Notes: generated by a model not told the origin, from the letters alone. A DNA stretch of 64,000 nucleotides from Algoriphagus antarcticus (GCF_002150685.1 NZ_MSSW01000044.1:1-64000); one strand, 5' to 3'. Counted from the first letter of the stretch, positions 8,474 to 16,729 are shown. Made by a program: numbers and translations.

Positions 8474-8516
8474 GCCGTGGTCTGCGTCACAGACCACGGC
8501 AAAAACAGGCCACGGC
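8474..8516. repeat. Perfect 11-bp inverted repeat with CCACGG core
   Basis: GCCGTGGTCTG (8474-8484) and CAGACCACGGC (8490-8500) are perfect inverted copies around a five-base loop, and a third GCCACGGC core follows at 8509-8516. It lies between the 3' end of the DinB gene and the 5' end of the DUF4397 gene. No T run follows on either strand, so an intrinsic terminator is not obvious. A REP-like dispersed repeat fits better. Confidence 0.55.
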
Positions 8517-8545
8517 ACTTTTCATTCATACCACAGCTGTGAAAA

Positions 8546-9040
8546 TCAATATTGCTCCCAGAAATTCGGAGGTGTGATCCCTAATGCTCGTAAATATACA
8601 TACCCTTGGCCGCGGTGGTGAATTTCGTTGTCTATGATATAAAATAGAATGCTGTAGCCAGTACCATCATATTGCCCAAAGGCCACCACTTTTTCCTGAA
8701 ATTTCTCCATAGAAATATCTTTCCAATAATTCTGGATTTTTTCTGTGGATTCATCATAGCTCGCTAGAAGGTCAGCTTTTGTTGTAAGTTCTGTCTTCTC
8801 TTCATCAAAAGTCCCCCAATCGTCGGTCGCCAAGCCCCTAGCGGTAGAGCCATCCATTGCCAACATTTCTTTGGTAAGCTGAGCATATGTACGCATTCCA
8901 CCTATGCTGAATTCGAAAAGTTCTTTCTCAGGAAAAGCTTCCAACGCTCTTCGAGTGACTTTGCGATGGCCAAGCCAGTGCGTCAAAAGTTGATCCTTGT
9001 TGATGATTTGAGCGGTTGCTGCTACTTGTGTAGATTCCAT
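8546..9040 (-). CDS. DinB-family (DfsB-like) four-helix metalloprotein
   Basis: About 164 residues from the ATG at 9040 (MESTQV); an upstream ATG would add ten residues. DinB-like proteins form a four-helix bundle with a His-based metal site, and many are thiol-dependent enzymes or damage-induced proteins. The typical ends are present: the first-helix HWLGHRKVTRRALEAFPE and the C-terminal IDNEIHHRGQGYVYLRALG with the conserved metal-site His pair. It is divergent from a YafY-type regulator starting 137 bases away, a common arrangement in which the regulator controls the DinB gene. Exact reaction unknown. Confidence 0.8.
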   Translation of the reverse strand: MESTQVAATAQIINKDQLLTHWLGHRKVTRRALEAFPEKELFEFSIGGMRTYAQLTKEMLAMDGSTARGLATDDWGTFDEEKTELTTKADLLASYDESTEKIQNYWKDISMEKFQEKVVAFGQYDGTGYSILFYIIDNEIHHRGQGYVYLRALGITPPNFWEQY

Positions 9041-9176
9041 AATATTTGTGTTTTGTTTAAGAATAATCAAATAAACAACCCGACAGTGTCAACCCTATGT
9101 CAGTAGGATTTTGGGATTTGAAAGATTTTCTGATTTTTTTCAGTTTCTTTACTTTTAAGCTCCACACTCATTTTCC

Positions 9177-10127
9177 ATGAACAGAATCGATCGGCTCACC
9201 GCCATACTTACGCATCTGCAATCCAAGAGAACTGTTCGTGCGGCTGAACTGGCAGCCCGTTTTGGGGTGAGTTTGCGGACAATCTATAGAGATGTGAGAT
9301 CTTTGGAAGTGTCAGGGGTGCCGATTATCGGAGAGGCAGGGCAGGGATATTCGCTAGTGGAAGGATATCGACTTCCTCCGATTATGTTTAGCAGGGAGGA
9401 GGCGCTGGCGATGTTGGTGGCGGAGAAGTTGGTGGAAAAATCGTTGGGTGAACAAAGCAGCAAGTTTTTCAAAGAAGCGCTGATCAAAATTAAGTCAGTG
9501 CTTAAATCCTCTGAAAAGGATTTGCTGGTGGAGGTACAGGATACGATCCAAGTGTTGAAGTCGGATCCTTCACAGGTCATGAATAAATCCAGTAAAGCCT
9601 TTCAAGCCATGCTTCAGGCGATTTCGGAAAAAAAAGTGGTAGCAACTACCTACGTTACTTTTGATCCAGAGCAGACTACAGACAGGGAGTTGGAGCCTGT
9701 AGGCATGTTTCATTCGTATGAACAATGGTATCTGATGGCATACTGCCGGATGAGGAAAGATTACCGCACGTTTCGACTGGATAGATTTAGCAAATTTCGG
9801 ATTACAGATATTTCCTATTCCACGGCAAAGCATCCTTCCTTGCAGTCCTATTTGGACAAAGTATCAGGCGAGCAACAACTTCATCAAATCATTTTAGAAG
9901 TGCCTGACGGATCTTTGAAATACCTGGTGAACTCAAGGTATAATAATGGGTATGTGTCAGAGGAAAAAGTTGGGCAAGTGACCGAAATGACCTTTATGAA
10001 CTCATCCATTGAGGGGTTTGTACGCTGGGTAATCGCATTGGGGGATATGGTGGTGATCAAACAGCCGAAAGTCCTTCGAGATCGACTGGATGAATTGCTG
10101 GGAGAAATTAAGGAAATGCAGGGTTAA
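9177..10127 (+). CDS. YafY-type HTH/WYL transcriptional regulator
   Basis: 316 residues. An N-terminal winged helix of the HTH_11 type (residues 1-60: DRLTAILTHLQSKRTVRAAE, then FGVSLRTIYRDV) binds DNA. A WYL domain (about 140-220, with EPVGMFHSYEQWYLMAYCR and FRLDRF) is the ligand-sensing module, and a WCX-like C-terminal extension follows. WYL regulators often respond to nucleic acids or small ligands. Divergent from the DinB gene; the 137-base interval probably holds both promoters and the operator. No close partner downstream. Confidence 0.88.
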   Translation: MNRIDRLTAILTHLQSKRTVRAAELAARFGVSLRTIYRDVRSLEVSGVPIIGEAGQGYSLVEGYRLPPIMFSREEALAMLVAEKLVEKSLGEQSSKFFKEALIKIKSVLKSSEKDLLVEVQDTIQVLKSDPSQVMNKSSKAFQAMLQAISEKKVVATTYVTFDPEQTTDRELEPVGMFHSYEQWYLMAYCRMRKDYRTFRLDRFSKFRITDISYSTAKHPSLQSYLDKVSGEQQLHQIILEVPDGSLKYLVNSRYNNGYVSEEKVGQVTEMTFMNSSIEGFVRWVIALGDMVVIKQPKVLRDRLDELLGEIKEMQG

Positions 10128-10196
10128 TTATTGCTGTGATCTTTGTCGTAATTCCTCACCGTCTTCTATGTCTAAGACCATTATTTTAATTTCTAA

Positions 10197-10443
10197 TATC
10201 TATTCAAAATATGGCTCTTCAAGAAAAAAATAACACAATTAACGAATTTCCTTGATGAGGTTTATTTTTGGAGAGGTACAAGAGATGATCCGCAAGTCAC
10301 TTTTCTAACACCAAAGAATAGGGGTTTTTTTTTCCGATAGCGGGGAATTAAAACACTTCTTAGAGGATAATATGGCCTTCTTCATAAGCATCATTTGCTA
10401 TGTACTTAACACAATCATATGTCATTTGACCATAATCAACTGA
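10197..10443 (+). pseudogene. Possible decayed small gene broken at a T9 tract
   Basis: A frame with no ATG start reads WLFKKKITQLTNFLDEVYFW, then RGTRDDPQVTFLTPKNRG, up to a run of nine T (10325-10333), then stops at 10338-10340. A one-base slip at the T run keeps it open as SDSGELKHFLEDN to a TGA at 10441-10443. On the opposite strand, 10465 to 10360 also reads protein-like (VDYGQMTYDCVKYIANDAYE, then EGHIIL and stop). At most one of these is a real fragment where they overlap. I recognise no family. The rest of 10128-10638 shows nothing else. Confidence 0.25.
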
Positions 10444-10638
10444 TGAAAAATCAACTTAATTATTGAAAATGCTAAGCCTATCAAGCTATCACGCCAAAAA
10501 TGTATGGTAAATCAACAGCCTTAAATCGTAGATTCTTATCCAAGATGAATAACTTTGAGTTCAAGTTTTATTCCGAGTAGCGATGGAATGGCATTTGAGA
10601 CTATTAGTAAAAATCACAAACTTCAAAAACTGAAAATT

Positions 10639-11436
10639 ATGAACGTAAAAATATTGGGTACTGCTGCTGTGGCATTATTAATGGCGGTAAGTTGCGAACC
10701 TAAAAAAGCTGAAAATGAAGAAGTAATGGAGACTGAAATGACTGCGCCAGCTTCTATCTCAATTGAAAAATTTGAGGCTTCTCCAGCTTATGCAAGCTCC
10801 ACTTTGAAAATGACAAAGCCTGGCAATACTACTATTGCGAAAGCTGGGGAAGTTGACTTTGCATTTGAAGTGGGAGATTATGAGCTGACTGCACAAACTG
10901 AGAAAAATGAAATGGCGGGTATGCTTGCCAATTCTGATAAAGGACAGCACATCCACTTTATTTTGGACAATGAGCCATACTCTGCTCACTACGAAGCAGA
11001 ATTTAAGAGGGCAATGCCTGAAGGAACACACTATCTAGTAGCATTTTTGAGTAGATCTTATCATGAGTCAGTAAAGAATGACAATTCTTTCATTGCCAAG
11101 AAAATGGTAATTGGCGGTGCCAGTGACGACATGAATGTAGATTTTGATCAGCCCACCATGATCTATAGCCGTCCCAAAGGTGAGTATACTGGAGCAGAAA
11201 CTGAGAATTTATTGCTTGATTTCTTTTTGCTGAACACTACACTTTCTGAAACTGGAAACAAAGTAAGAGCAACCATCAATGGTGAGGAATTTATGATTAC
11301 TGATTGGGCGCCTTATGTGATTAAAGGGCTTCCTAAAGGAGAAGTTTCTATTAGATTGGAATTGTTGGATGGCGATGGGAATTTGTTGCCAGGTGGATTT
11401 AACGATGTTACCAGAACAGTGACTTTGAAAGATTAA
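10639..11436 (+). CDS. Secreted lipoprotein of unknown function
   Basis: 265 residues from the ATG at 10639; the longer reading from TTG at 10555 adds 28 atypical residues and is rejected. Lipoprotein signal VKILGTAAVALLMAVSCE with the lipidated Cys at about residue 19. The body holds a segment with conserved-looking GQHIHFILDNEPYSAHYE and MPEGTHYLVAFLSRSYHES. This His-rich pattern recalls DUF4399-type periplasmic domains (HHHLLID...LPPGKHTL), so it may bind a ligand or metal, but that is weak resemblance. It ends 25 bases before a terminator and appears monocistronic. Confidence 0.65.
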   Translation: MNVKILGTAAVALLMAVSCEPKKAENEEVMETEMTAPASISIEKFEASPAYASSTLKMTKPGNTTIAKAGEVDFAFEVGDYELTAQTEKNEMAGMLANSDKGQHIHFILDNEPYSAHYEAEFKRAMPEGTHYLVAFLSRSYHESVKNDNSFIAKKMVIGGASDDMNVDFDQPTMIYSRPKGEYTGAETENLLLDFFLLNTTLSETGNKVRATINGEEFMITDWAPYVIKGLPKGEVSIRLELLDGDGNLLPGGFNDVTRTVTLKD

Positions 11437-11461
11437 GTAAGAGCTAAAACCACCAAAAATG

Positions 11462-11498
11462 AAAACTCCGTGTGATTGACTTCGCATGGAGTTTTTTT
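11462..11498 (+). terminator. Intrinsic terminator after the lipoprotein gene
   Basis: AAAACTCCGTG pairs with CATGGAGTTTT (one G-T pair) around a 12-base loop, followed by a T7 run. It lies 25 bases after the stop codon of the lipoprotein gene. Confidence 0.8.
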
Positions 11499-11507
11499 AT
11501 GGGTTTT

Positions 11508-11640
11508 TACCACGGAGCACTCAGAGGTTTGCGCGGAGGTCGCAATGATAAGTCGTCCGGCTTCTCCAGAAGCTGGATGTAGATGTTTGAATATTTTGTG
11601 CAGGAAATCATCAACTGTGGTAAGCGGATGCATAGACCAT
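11508..11640. repeat. Dispersed intergenic repeat copy
   Basis: Begins ACCACGGAGCACTCAGAGG then TTTGCGCGGAGGTCG, matching the common bacterial ACCACAGAGxxCACAGAG repeat type. It then carries the hairpin TCCGGCTTCTCCAGAAGCTG + GA (11556-11577). The 18 bases 11560-11577 recur exactly at 20273-20290. The 3' part (11605-11631) matches 2420-2445. It sits in the interval between two convergent genes. Confidence 0.65.
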
Positions 11641-11661
11641 TTAGAGCTAGCCCTTTATCAG

Positions 11662-12621
11662 CTAACAATTGATGATGACATTCCCCGTTTTTTTGCCAGA
11701 AAGAACATATTCATAGGCTTCTGCTATATCATCTAGGGGATATTCACGGTCGATTACAGGTTTGAATTTTCCTTTTTGCAACATTAATTTTATGTAAGGA
11801 AGGGTTTTGGATAAACTATAAGGTATTGGGAAAACAACTTTCTTTCTGCCAAAAAGAGGAGTGAGGAGAGCTAAGAAGATGTTTTGTGAATAAGGTCCTA
11901 ATTCTGACGATATATAGATGCCTTCCTTTTTCAGCAATGACTTACACTTTCCGAAGGTACTTTTGCCTACAGCATCAAATACAAAGTCATATTTTTCAAT
12001 ATCAGATGTGAAATCCTCTTTCGAGTAATCGTAAACTTTATCAGCTCCCAAGGATTGGACAAGCGCGACGTTTTTGGTAGTGCAGGTTGCTGTCACATGT
12101 ACTTCAAATGTCTTGACGAATTGAAGCAATGCTGATCCAATCGCTCCTGTCGCACCATTGATAAGTATTCGCTGTCCTGGCTGAATGGTTACTTTGTGGA
12201 TAAATGAATGAGCATAATGTGCACCTTCCAGACTCGCGGCAGCTTGTTTATAATTAAGGTGATCGGGGATGGTCAAAAGATTTTCTTTAGGTGTCAAAGC
12301 CATGAATTCTGCTTGCGATTCTAAGCCTAGATCGGTAAAGCCGAAGACCCGTTGATTGACTTGGAAGGAGTGGATATTTTTCCCAATTGCCACCACCTCA
12401 CCGGCGAAATCAGTTCCTAAGGTTGTCTTCCGAGGCTTAAAAAAACCAATGATAAATCGCATTACTAAAGGTTTGGCTGCGAGATTGGCACAATCTGTCC
12501 TGTTTACCGTCGTAGCATGAACTCGAATTAATATTTGATTGTCCCTTGGGACTGGGTTGTCGATTTCCTCAACTTGAATTGTTTTGGGACCTCCATATGA
12601 CCTTCGAATGGCAGCTTTCAT
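11662..12621 (-). CDS. Zinc-independent MDR-family NAD(P)H oxidoreductase (quinone-reductase-like)
   Basis: 319 residues of the medium-chain dehydrogenase/reductase superfamily. The N-terminal GroES-like domain (1-120) contains VHATTVNRTDCA and GTDFAGEVVAIG. The Rossmann domain (about 125-260) holds NGATGAIGSALLQFVK, the nucleotide-binding glycine motif. Zinc-binding Cys clusters of alcohol dehydrogenases are absent, which points to the quinone oxidoreductase/enoyl reductase branch. It would reduce quinones or alpha,beta-unsaturated carbonyls with NAD(P)H in the cytosol. Stands alone, convergent with the lipoprotein gene. Substrate unknown. Confidence 0.85.
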   Translation of the reverse strand: MKAAIRRSYGGPKTIQVEEIDNPVPRDNQILIRVHATTVNRTDCANLAAKPLVMRFIIGFFKPRKTTLGTDFAGEVVAIGKNIHSFQVNQRVFGFTDLGLESQAEFMALTPKENLLTIPDHLNYKQAAASLEGAHYAHSFIHKVTIQPGQRILINGATGAIGSALLQFVKTFEVHVTATCTTKNVALVQSLGADKVYDYSKEDFTSDIEKYDFVFDAVGKSTFGKCKSLLKKEGIYISSELGPYSQNIFLALLTPLFGRKKVVFPIPYSLSKTLPYIKLMLQKGKFKPVIDREYPLDDIAEAYEYVLSGKKTGNVIINC

Positions 12622-12726
12622 AGGTTAAGTGTTTTGTTCAAAGATGCTTCCTGTATGATTAATCCTACGTTCGGAATTTGGGAGTACATTCTATAACTAA
12701 TGGTTCACTACCTATTGATCCTCAGA

Positions 12727-13731
12727 CTACTGAACAGGAAAGTACTCAGGAACAAGAGCTTTCATTTTATCCAAGGTTTCATCCATGGAGAGCTCACACA
12801 TTCCCCCAGCCGCATTTGCATGTCCGCCACCATCGAAATGATTGGCTGCCAAAGCATTTACAGGATTCACTTTGCCCTTAGAGCGGAAGGATATCTTGAT
12901 GATTCCATCCCGTTCTGAAAGCACAATGGCCACTTTCATTCCTTTGATGGATAAAGCAAGATTGGCTAAACTATCTGTATCTCCTTTTTTGTACTGATAC
13001 TTTTCCAACTCCCCTTTGGTCAGTGAAATGATAGCGACCGAGTTTACATCCAAAATCTCCATTTTTTCACTCATCGCAAATCCTTGCAGGCGAAGGCGGC
13101 TAGCTGTATTTGTATCATTCAGCATTTCATGGATCATGTAATGTTTGACGCCTCCGGCAAGCAGTATGGCAAGGACCTCGTGTGTTCGGGGTTTAACGGA
13201 ATTGAAGCGAAAGCTCCCTGTGTCAGTCAAAATTCCTACATACAAAGGAGTTCCTATTTTCTCGTCCAGTAACGAGCCGTTTTCTGACAGCTCGATCAAT
13301 TCCACAATCAACTCTGCCGTAGATGATGCAGAGGTGTCGGATACCGTAATTGAAGCGAAGTCCTGTGGGTCAAGATGATGATCGATCATGATTTTGGTGC
13401 AGCTGGCGGACTCCAGCAAGGGAGTCATATCCTTGCCCACACGATCTGTGGAATTATAGTCTAAACAAAAGATCAGATCTGCTTCTTGGAATGCAGTGTT
13501 CACTTTCTCTGGTTCTTGATCCATCGTAATAATGTGTGACAAGTCAAGGAAATCCAAAAAATCAGGAGCTTTGTCAGGATGGCAAATGGTAGCTTTTTTC
13601 CCAAGCTTTTCTATAAAATGCAATAGACCCAATGAGGAGCCGACAGAGTCACCATCGGCGGATTTGTGGGCGGTAATGAGGATGTTCGATGCTGCTAGAA
13701 TTTCAGCTTCGATTTGTTTGTAGGTATTCAT
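12727..13731 (-). CDS. nrnA: DHH-family phosphoesterase, NrnA-like nanoRNase/pAp phosphatase
   Basis: 334 residues. The DHH domain (about 1-200) shows ITAHKSADGDSVGSSLG, DLIFCLDYNSTDR and IMIDHHLDP, the manganese-binding motifs. The C-terminal DHHA1 domain ends GGGHANAAGG, which binds substrate phosphate. The order and length match bifunctional oligoribonuclease/pAp phosphatases, which degrade 2-5 nt RNAs and dephosphorylate 3'-phosphoadenosine 5'-phosphate in the cytosol. The exact preference (nanoRNA, pAp or c-di-AMP-derived pApA) cannot be read from sequence. Monocistronic. Confidence 0.88.
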   Translation of the reverse strand: MNTYKQIEAEILAASNILITAHKSADGDSVGSSLGLLHFIEKLGKKATICHPDKAPDFLDFLDLSHIITMDQEPEKVNTAFQEADLIFCLDYNSTDRVGKDMTPLLESASCTKIMIDHHLDPQDFASITVSDTSASSTAELIVELIELSENGSLLDEKIGTPLYVGILTDTGSFRFNSVKPRTHEVLAILLAGGVKHYMIHEMLNDTNTASRLRLQGFAMSEKMEILDVNSVAIISLTKGELEKYQYKKGDTDSLANLALSIKGMKVAIVLSERDGIIKISFRSKGKVNPVNALAANHFDGGGHANAAGGMCELSMDETLDKMKALVPEYFPVQ

Positions 13732-13865
13732 GAAGGGGATTTTTACTGGAGGAAAAGCTTGAATGAAAAAGAACGATGTGGGTGATGTTCTTTAATCTGC
13801 AAAGGAACAAAAGAGAAGAGGAAAAATGGTGGTTTAGGATTTTAAATTCCTGCACTTTGATTTTT

Positions 13866-13892
13866 GTGACGACCGTGGACTGTGTCCACACA
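13866..13892. repeat. Short CCGTGG-type repeat fragment
   Basis: ACCGTGGACTGTGTCCACAC at about 13872-13891 contains the inverted pair GTGGAC/GTCCAC and the CCGTGG core seen in the repeats near 8.5 and 20.2 kb. It lies just past the 3' end of the HepT relic. Weak on its own. Confidence 0.3.
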
Positions 13893-13906
13893 GAACATTT
13901 TAATCT

Positions 13907-14107
13907 CTATTTTTTAGATAGAATGATATGCACTTGATTTTGCACATCTGGAATTTTGTTTTTTACTACATCCCAAACAACGGAATAATTTACTCCCATA
14001 TAATCATGAATGAGTCGGTCTCTCATTCCAGCCATGTTCTTGCATTGAATGGTATTAGGATAAAGCTGCATTCATCAGAAATATATTTAAGATAGTCTAG
14101 TGGATTG
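13907..14107 (-). pseudogene. HepT-like toxin (DUF86) pseudogene, deleted and frameshifted
   Basis: Directly after the MNT relic one frame reads NNPLDYLKYISDECSFI, the N-terminal start typical of HepT proteins. In another frame the C-terminal half follows: NTIQCKNMAGMRDRLIHDYM, then GVNYSVVWDVVKNKIP, stopping at 13907-13909. RDRLIHDY is the RX4HXY active-site motif of the HEPN toxin HepT. Intact HepT proteins have about 110-120 residues; about half the middle is missing here and the two ends are in different frames, so it cannot be functional. Its position behind the nucleotidyltransferase is the normal MNT-HepT operon order. Confidence 0.75.
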
Positions 14108-14404
14108 TTAGCAATATTCCACTTCTCTTAAAATCTTTGGGCCGATGCATGGGCTAAGTCCAAAAGTAGTGACAACTTCTATTTTCTGACTTATGAATAT
14201 GCTTTCAAATAAATCGTAAGCAGTCATGAAGTTGTCAAATGTTTATATTTCAGGTTCGAAATCTATGAGCAGATCAATATCACTGGCAATCGTATGTTCA
14301 TTGTGTAAATAGGTACCGAATAAGCCAATTTCTCGAACCCCAAGTTTAGAGAACTGAGGTTTATTTGACCTGAGTTTATCCAATATGATTTCCTTTGTTG
14401 TCAT
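14108..14404 (-). pseudogene. MNT/MntA-like nucleotidyltransferase antitoxin with one in-frame stop
   Basis: The frame starts at ATG 14404 (MTTKEIILDKLRSNK). It carries GLFGTYLHNEHTIASDIDLL, the minimal nucleotidyltransferase motif (GS-like pair, then DxD at residues 42 and 44), and ends LSPCIGPKILREVEYC at TAA 14108-14110. Codon 54 is TAA (14243-14245), where the frame otherwise continues without shift to the full family length of 98 codons. A single substitution thus explains inactivation. In this family the antitoxin AMPylates the HepT toxin; here both partners are broken. Confidence 0.75.
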
Positions 14405-14475
14405 TTTTTGGCTTTTATCAAATATACAAAGTCTTGTCAGTGCTCTGAGTTCAAACGGATCACTTCACAAATTTC

Positions 14476-16002
14476 TCACTCTCTCAATTCAGCCTTTTTC
14501 TCCTCAATCTCACTAGTCAGAATCGCATTGATATCAGTTTTGGTGCCGAGAAGAAGGTGGATGATCGCTCCATACTCACGGGCATTTGGATCGGTAATAG
14601 TTCCGATTTCTTCTGATTTCTCAAAAAGTAAGATCTCCCGCTCACTTACTCCATCTAGTGCATCTCGTACTAAGATTACATTCTTAATTTCCCGACTGAG
14701 ATCTATCCAATTGACATAATCAGCATTCATTGTGACAGCTTGCAAGCCTTTGGTCTTGGTGTAAAAATTGATCGCTCCAGCCTGTCCGTAGTTGTCGCAG
14801 ATGATTAGGGTGTATTCATCAGCAGGCGCTTTGGAATAAGCCAGATCTACCTTCGCTGCCAGTTCTTTCCAGCCTAGCATATCCGCAAAATCTTGGGGGA
14901 TGTCATGGATTTCTCCATCTTCCCAGCGTGTCAACTGCAAACCGGGATGTCTTGAATAGTTATCCTTAAGTTTCTCAGGGGGTTCAATAGGAAATATCAA
15001 TGGTATCATTAGTGTAAATAGTGCAACAGGAACAATCAATGCCACTGGTATCAGGTAGGTCTTCCAACCTGAGTTCAGTAGTTTTGAGAGATAAATTGAC
15101 CCAAAAGCGAAATGAATAGGGTAAATACTGATGGCATAATAGCTCTTTGCTCGGAAAATCATAAAAACAGCCAAGGTCACTATCAGACAATAAAATAGAA
15201 ATCTATATTTCTTGAAAGGAGGGTAAGTGAAATAGGCAACCATTGCTACAATCAAAATGAAAAGAGAACCTATAAAGAATAGTGGCTGATCTATTAAAAA
15301 GTCCAAACGATTGTTATTGACAAGTTGATTCTGGCTCAGCATTCTCATATGCCAAATCACGGGAAAATCATTCACCCATTGCCAGATCAGATTTGGTAAT
15401 GTGATCAAAGCAGCAAGTGCAAGTGCACCATAAAAGTGAGGGTTGGTAAAGACTTGTCTTTGTTTAGTTACTAATAAACCAAGAACTAGCCCAATTGCCA
15501 GAAAGACTACCGTGTATTTATTTAGAAAGCCAAAACCAAATGCTATTCCCATCCAATATAACCAACTGTTTTTACCAGTTTGTAGGTGTCTAATGACGGT
15601 GTAAAACACAAAAGTCCAAGCTAATACATCGAAGGAATTAGGCTGGAAGAGAGTATTGATTCGAGTCAATGCAGAAAAAATAATACCTATTGCAGCCAGA
15701 GAAAGTGCGAATAGATTTCCTCCCAAACTTTCTACTGTTTTCCAAACCAACACTATCGTTAATGCACCAAAAAGAGCTGGGAAGAATTTGACCCAAAACT
15801 CAGTATAACCAAGCAGGTAAATCAAATACGAAAACCAAGAAGTGACCGGAGGAACGGATATATAGCCCCAAGCTAAATGATGTGCCTGGTCAAGATGTAA
15901 ATACTCATCTCTTTGCAGATCATAACCTGAATCAATCAACAAGTATTGTAGAACAAACTTGAATAATACGAATCCGATTAAAAGTAGGGTCTTTTGATTC
16001 AT
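14476..16002 (-). CDS. GT39/ArnT-like membrane glycosyltransferase
   Basis: 508 residues with about ten hydrophobic segments between residues 5 and 350, then a soluble C-terminal domain (about 370-508). It belongs to the PMT_2/GT39 dolichyl- or undecaprenyl-phosphate-sugar transferases: the first periplasmic loop has GYDLQRDEYLHLDQAHHLAW with the catalytic acidic pair (DE), followed by GYISVPP. Such enzymes move a sugar from a lipid-phosphate donor to lipid A, glycans or proteins on the periplasmic face. Acceptor unknown. It is an intact gene between two dead toxin-antitoxin loci on the same strand. Confidence 0.8.
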   Translation of the reverse strand: MNQKTLLLIGFVLFKFVLQYLLIDSGYDLQRDEYLHLDQAHHLAWGYISVPPVTSWFSYLIYLLGYTEFWVKFFPALFGALTIVLVWKTVESLGGNLFALSLAAIGIIFSALTRINTLFQPNSFDVLAWTFVFYTVIRHLQTGKNSWLYWMGIAFGFGFLNKYTVVFLAIGLVLGLLVTKQRQVFTNPHFYGALALAALITLPNLIWQWVNDFPVIWHMRMLSQNQLVNNNRLDFLIDQPLFFIGSLFILIVAMVAYFTYPPFKKYRFLFYCLIVTLAVFMIFRAKSYYAISIYPIHFAFGSIYLSKLLNSGWKTYLIPVALIVPVALFTLMIPLIFPIEPPEKLKDNYSRHPGLQLTRWEDGEIHDIPQDFADMLGWKELAAKVDLAYSKAPADEYTLIICDNYGQAGAINFYTKTKGLQAVTMNADYVNWIDLSREIKNVILVRDALDGVSEREILLFEKSEEIGTITDPNAREYGAIIHLLLGTKTDINAILTSEIEEKKAELRE

Positions 16003-16055
16003 AGGGTTTTAAAAATAAATGTGGGCAATTTCAAAAGTTATTGAACCTACTAGCC

Positions 16056-16487
16056 TTATCGTAAGGCAAGAAATTCAGTTGTATTTACAAGATTTTTGAA
16101 ATTCTGACTTTTTAAGCCTTTGTATAAAATCTTGTCTCCAGTCCACAACGTAGCTCCTGAGAATTCTGATAATGCAACAAAAGCAACATCGTCTGAATCA
16201 ATTTTTTTGATGATTTTCTCAGAGGATAGTCATGTTTTCACTGGTATAATCTCTTCATTAATAAACTTTAGTTTGGAGAGAACCAATGCATATGAAATTT
16301 GTAATTAATCTTCTGAAATATTTGAGATTTTTTTGAGTTTGTCCCAATGATTCCGTATTTCATTGCGCATGTATACACAACTATAGAATTCAAATCTCCC
16401 TTCTGAATTGAATATTAGATCACCAATAGTGCCTTATGAGTTTAAAAGAACGCTAAAAATTATATTGGTTACTATCACTACTTTCAT
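16056..16487 (-). pseudogene. PIN-domain (VapC-like) toxin gene with three in-frame stops
   Basis: One frame runs 143 codons from ATG 16487 to TAA 16056-16058 and reads as a full PIN-domain protein: start MKVVIVTNIIFSVLLNS, middle GTIGDLIFNSEGRFEFYSCV, and end DSDDVAFVALSEFSGATLWT, then GDKILYKGL. It is broken by TAA (16434-16436), TAA (16305-16307) and TGA (16230-16232), with no frameshift. The first catalytic Asp of the MKVVIDTN motif is replaced by Val. The late acidic residues (DSDD, GDK) remain. The start overlaps the antitoxin stop as ATGA, the normal coupling of such modules. Clearly a PIN toxin relic. Confidence 0.8.
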
Positions 16488-16729
16488 TTAATAAGACGAT
16501 CCTTGTTTTCTTTCCACCAACCTGCTTTTACATCCTTAGCTAATGCATCCACATCTGTCTGCTTTGCATTTGAATTGGCAGTAGCTTCCTAGTAAGTTAG
16601 GTAGACAATGAGGTTTTGAAGTCCCTCTGTTTTTACATTAGATGGAAGTCTGATAATTACCTCATCTTCCGTTCTTTCAATGATCATGGTGTCGATTTTT
16701 AGATTAATTGAAGATACTGATTTATTCAT
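16484..16729 (-). pseudogene. Antitoxin gene partner of the PIN toxin, one in-frame stop
   Basis: From ATG 16729 the frame reads MNKSVSSINLKIDTMIIERT, then EDEVIIRLPSNV and LQNLIVYLTY, stop TAG (16589-16591), then EATANSNAKQTDVDALAKDV and KAGWWKENKDRLIK to TGA 16484-16486, 81 codons in all. Its size and the WWKENKDRLIK tail fit a small antitoxin preceding a PIN toxin. The two genes overlap by four bases. One nonsense codon in an otherwise continuous frame truncates it at residue 46; the surviving N-terminal half might still be made, but its partner is dead. Confidence 0.65.

Noticed and set aside
16056..16487. Stop-codon recoding or readthrough as the reason for in-frame stops in the PIN frame
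   Set aside because: TAA and TGA occur here and TAG in the partner, the catalytic Asp is also lost, and all neighbouring genes use normal stops. Decay is simpler.
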